Assembly: GCA_029931905.1 (NCBI GenBank)
Contig: JAOZRH010000099.1
Location: 1-7,588 of the forward strand
Direction: 5' to 3'
Source: Fidelibacterota bacterium
Lineage (GTDB): Bacteria; Fidelibacterota; Fidelibacteria; Fidelibacterales; Fidelibacteraceae
Length of the DNA stretch: 7,588 bases
In this document: positions 5,579 to 7,588 of the stretch, piece after piece
Layout of the letters: each line of letters starts with the position of its first letter
How positions within the stretch are numbered: the first letter of the stretch is position 1
The notes under the pieces: model-generated
Seen by the model: only the letters and a program-made list of their open reading frames with translations
Told to the model about the DNA's origin: nothing
The model's database searches: none
Translations under genes and position numbers: made by a program

Positions 5579-7312
5579 TTATCCTACCATAAGATTTAAT
5601 TCAGGAAATTTATATTTTGAAGTTTCATTTGTTATATCTTTACCAATAGCAAGTGCAATAGTAAAAATTCCTACTCTACCTGTAAACATTACAATTACTA
5701 TAATTAATTTGCTTAATTCGGAAAGATTTGATGTAATTCCTCTCGATAATCCAACAGTTCCAAAAGCAGAAATTGTTTCAAATAAAAGATCAAAAAATGG
5801 TAAATCGTTAAGAATATTTAAAAACAATAGAGCCGTAAAAATTAACATAATAGAGGATATTAAAATTATTATTGCTCTGTGAATGGTTGTCTCGCCAATT
5901 GTATTCCAACCAATTTCTACATTATTTTTCCCTTGAATATATGATTTAATTGTATAAAATAATGTTGTAATTGTTGTGATTTTTATTCCACCTGCAGTTG
6001 AGTTTGGAGCTCCACCAATGTACATTAATAGTGCTATTATCATCGCACCCGGAATCATTACATTTCCCATATCGACATTTGAAAATCCAGCAGTTCTACT
6101 TGTAACACTAGCAAACAATGCATTTATTAATTTCATTCCAAAGGAATAATCACTCCATTGATTCCATTGTAATATTAGAATGGTAAATGCACCAAATAAG
6201 ATTAGTGAAATAGAAGAAATTAGGATAATTTTTGTTTGTAAATTAATCTTCTTATCTTTTATTCTTGCATTAAATATGTTTTGTAATGTATAAAATCCTA
6301 AACCACCAATAATAATTAGAGACATAATTGTAATTAATGTTGGGATATGAGATGATATTTGATATGTTTCAAGTCCATTTGGAAAATTACTAAACCCTGC
6401 ATTACAATATGCACTAACACTGTGAAAAAGAGCGGAAAATGCTCTATATTTGGTAGAAAAATTAAATTTATCCCAAGATAGATATAATATAATTGCACCG
6501 ATAATTTCTATTGTAAAAGTTAATTTTATTATCGTTTTTACCATTTTTGATAAGTGCATAATATTGTTATCGTCTAACATTTCACCAATAAGAATTTGTT
6601 CTTTAAGTCGAATTTTTCTTTGTGTTAGAAGTATGATAAAACTCGTTAGAGTGATAATTCCCAATCCACCAATTTGAAAAAGAATTGCTACAATTATTTG
6701 TCCTGAAATTGTGAATGTTTCAGAAATTACTACAGGTGATAATCCTGTTACACATACAGCTGAGGTAGATACAAAAATTGCGTCAATCCAATGTAAAGAT
6801 TCTTTTGTCATTTTTGGTAATTTTAATAGAATAGTTCCCAAAAAAATAACAATAAAAAATGAATAAATAATGATTTGTGGTGGATGTAGTGGTATAAATA
6901 ACCATTTATCTTTATTTTTTGCCATTAATAGAAAAGCATTAAAAATCACATATACCTGCACGAATATAAAATATATTTTAATATAATTTATTGCATTATC
7001 TTTCGAAATAAATGAAAAGTCCGAATTTAAGTGAAAATAAGTTTCAAAAATAATAGATATAAAAAATATAAAAAATATAAAAAATTCAGGAAAATGAAAT
7101 TTTACATATTTAATAATATGACCACTTGCAACTATTTGATATATAAAAGATAGAACAAATGTAATTGCAATAACTTTATTAATCGTATGTAATATGTTGA
7201 TTGTATTGGTATTTATTTCGAAACCGTATTCAATAATTATTGATAAAAAGGCAATACCAGCAATAAGATATTTTGCTGTATTTATAATTTTTTGTATCGC
7301 TTTATCTTCCAT
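5579..7312 (-). CDS. ktrB: TrkH/KtrB-family potassium channel subunit with extra N-terminal membrane domain
   Basis: The K+-conducting membrane subunit, 577 residues. The channel core (about 145-577) holds the four pore repeats with their filter glycines: Gly190 (CVTGLS), Gly306 (CNAGFS), Gly409 (RTAGFS) and Gly521 (GTVGLS). It also has QIGGLG near 213-218, a loop with IGGAPNSTAGGIK near 432-444 that matches the family's gating region, and GRVG at 545-548. The C-terminus, KFPELNLMVG, is family-typical. Classical KtrB is about 445 residues. Here some 140 residues precede the core, with about four hydrophobic segments (near 15-30, 48-63, 75-93 and 110-131). One contains a three-fold Phe-Phe-Ile repeat. 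I recall similar long TrkH proteins in other phyla, so the extension may be ancestral. The ATG at 7312 lacks a clear Shine-Dalgarno. ktrA follows 28 bp downstream. Confidence 0.93.
   Translation of the reverse strand: MEDKAIQKIINTAKYLIAGIAFLSIIIEYGFEINTNTINILHTINKVIAITFVLSFIYQIVASGHIIKYVKFHFPEFFIFFIFFISIIFETYFHLNSDFSFISKDNAINYIKIYFIFVQVYVIFNAFLLMAKNKDKWLFIPLHPPQIIIYSFFIVIFLGTILLKLPKMTKESLHWIDAIFVSTSAVCVTGLSPVVISETFTISGQIIVAILFQIGGLGIITLTSFIILLTQRKIRLKEQILIGEMLDDNNIMHLSKMVKTIIKLTFTIEIIGAIILYLSWDKFNFSTKYRAFSALFHSVSAYCNAGFSNFPNGLETYQISSHIPTLITIMSLIIIGGLGFYTLQNIFNARIKDKKINLQTKIILISSISLILFGAFTILILQWNQWSDYSFGMKLINALFASVTSRTAGFSNVDMGNVMIPGAMIIALLMYIGGAPNSTAGGIKITTITTLFYTIKSYIQGKNNVEIGWNTIGETTIHRAIIILISSIMLIFTALLFLNILNDLPFFDLLFETISAFGTVGLSRGITSNLSELSKLIIVIVMFTGRVGIFTIALAIGKDITNETSKYKFPELNLMVG
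7057..7083. repeat. Perfect 9-bp tandem repeat (3 units) inside ktrB
   Basis: The plus-strand unit ATATAAAAA occurs three times without a mismatch. In ktrB it encodes residues 77-85 as three Phe-Phe-Ile triplets within a predicted membrane helix of the N-terminal extension. The unit is a multiple of three, so gain or loss of copies would change helix length without breaking the frame. Confidence 0.9.
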
Positions 7313-7318
7313 AATCTA

Positions 7319-7347
7319 AATATATAATATATTTAAAACAATTTCAT
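7319..7347 (-). promoter_or_regulatory. Possible ktrB promoter giving a leaderless mRNA
   Basis: On the minus strand ATGAAA (7342-7347, four of six consensus bases) and TATATT (7319-7324, five of six) are 17 bp apart. The six bases TAGATT lie between the -10 and the ATG, so a transcript would start at or beside the start codon. That agrees with the absence of a Shine-Dalgarno. Several other TA-rich hexamers lie nearby, so chance is a serious alternative. Confidence 0.28.
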
Positions 7348-7397
7348 TAAAAATTAATAATATTTACAGAAAGTGGATTTAGTTTCCCATTCATTGT

Positions 7398-7588
7398 TTA
7401 TTGTTGATGGAAAATATATGTTGGTGTAATTGGAGAGTTTTCATTAGCATAATGGCAGGTATAAGAATAGTAGCCGATTTCGGAAACAGAATTTTTCATT
7501 TTACTACTAATGTTGTTGCGATTTGTCAAATTCGATATTCCTTTCACTTCTCTTATTTCTCTGTTGCTTAATAAAGTCACTTTCTTAA
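7398..7588 (-). CDS. Doubtful open frame at the right edge, possibly a gene end or non-coding
   Basis: One minus-strand frame is open from the window edge to a TAA at 7398-7400. The first possible start is GTG at 7580, giving 60 residues, but codons upstream of it are also open, so it could be the 3' end of a gene outside the window. The peptide has no family I recognise, no signal peptide and no hydrophobic segment. No clear ribosome site precedes GTG. Its codons end in C more often than those of neighbouring genes (AGC, CGC, AAC, TCC, ATC, GGC, TAC, ACC, TGC). That suggests a different origin or simply untranslated DNA. Another minus-strand frame meets TGA at 7577-7579, so the last three codons of a different gene could also be here. 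Short palindromes in the stretch argue for a regulatory or non-coding role. Confidence 0.17.
   Translation of the reverse strand, partial: KKVTLLSNREIREVKGISNLTNRNNISSKMKNSVSEIGYYSYTCHYANENSPITPTYIFHQQ
7568..7588. repeat. Imperfect 21-bp palindrome at the window edge
   Basis: The dyad is centred on 7578. TTAA ends and AAAGT/ACTTT inner arms are symmetrical, with one mismatched pair (7572 with 7584). A second perfect palindrome, ATTTGTCAAAT at 7521-7531, is centred 52 bp away, and CCGATTTCGG lies at 7474-7483. These could be protein-binding sites belonging to a gene outside the window or remnants of a mobile element. I cannot tell which. Confidence 0.4.

Noticed and set aside
6450..6677. A 75-codon plus-strand open frame
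   Set aside because: Antisense to the ktrB channel core, with no start signal.
7461..7571. A 39-codon plus-strand open frame beginning ATGGCAGG, with GGAG upstream
   Set aside because: The GGAG is too far from the ATG, the peptide is unrecognisable, and palindromes run through it.
1..7588. CRISPR array, tRNA, rRNA, insertion sequence or phage gene
   Set aside because: I saw no spaced direct repeats, no cloverleaf, no conserved rRNA segment and no transposase or integrase motif.

Overview
The window is very AT-rich. Its proteins are rich in Ile, Lys and Asn and most wobble positions are A or T. Every gene I can support lies on the minus strand. Genes therefore run from the right end (about 7.3 kb) towards position 1, and the leftmost one leaves the window. 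Most starts carry Shine-Dalgarno sequences (GGAGG, GGAG, AGAGAG, GGTG), and one good sigma-70-like promoter has a 17-bp spacer, so this is a bacterium with ordinary initiation signals. hypF implies an organism that makes a [NiFe]-hydrogenase, so an anaerobic or facultative lifestyle is likely. I cannot name the phylum. The promoter does not resemble the typical Bacteroidota type, although the long TrkH/KtrB form seen here reminds me of proteins from that broader group.

Layout in transcription order, right to left. (1) 7313-7588: mostly unexplained DNA with a doubtful open frame and several short palindromes. (2) 7312-4867: ktrB and ktrA, a two-gene potassium uptake operon. The channel subunit has an extra N-terminal membrane domain of about 140 residues. 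(3) 4783-4409: a small exported protein of unknown function, probably its own transcription unit. (4) 4260-2272: a class V aminotransferase followed 15 bp later by a short-form D-3-phosphoglycerate dehydrogenase. Together they form a compact serine-biosynthesis pair behind a clear promoter. (5) 2213 to beyond position 1: hypF, the carbamoyltransferase that builds the cyanide ligand of [NiFe]-hydrogenases, complete except for its last few codons.

The genes look like ordinary housekeeping and accessory metabolism. KtrA gates KtrB. The aminotransferase and SerA catalyse the first two steps from 3-phosphoglycerate to phosphoserine, and the phosphatase step is not in the window. HypF works with HypE and other Hyp proteins, none of which is encoded here. 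I found no CRISPR array, tRNA, rRNA, insertion sequence or phage gene. I did not find convincing evidence for an undescribed system. The points most worth a second look are the KtrB N-terminal domain with its perfect 9-bp tandem repeat, the possible leaderless starts of hypF and ktrB, the small exported protein, and the palindrome-bearing right edge.
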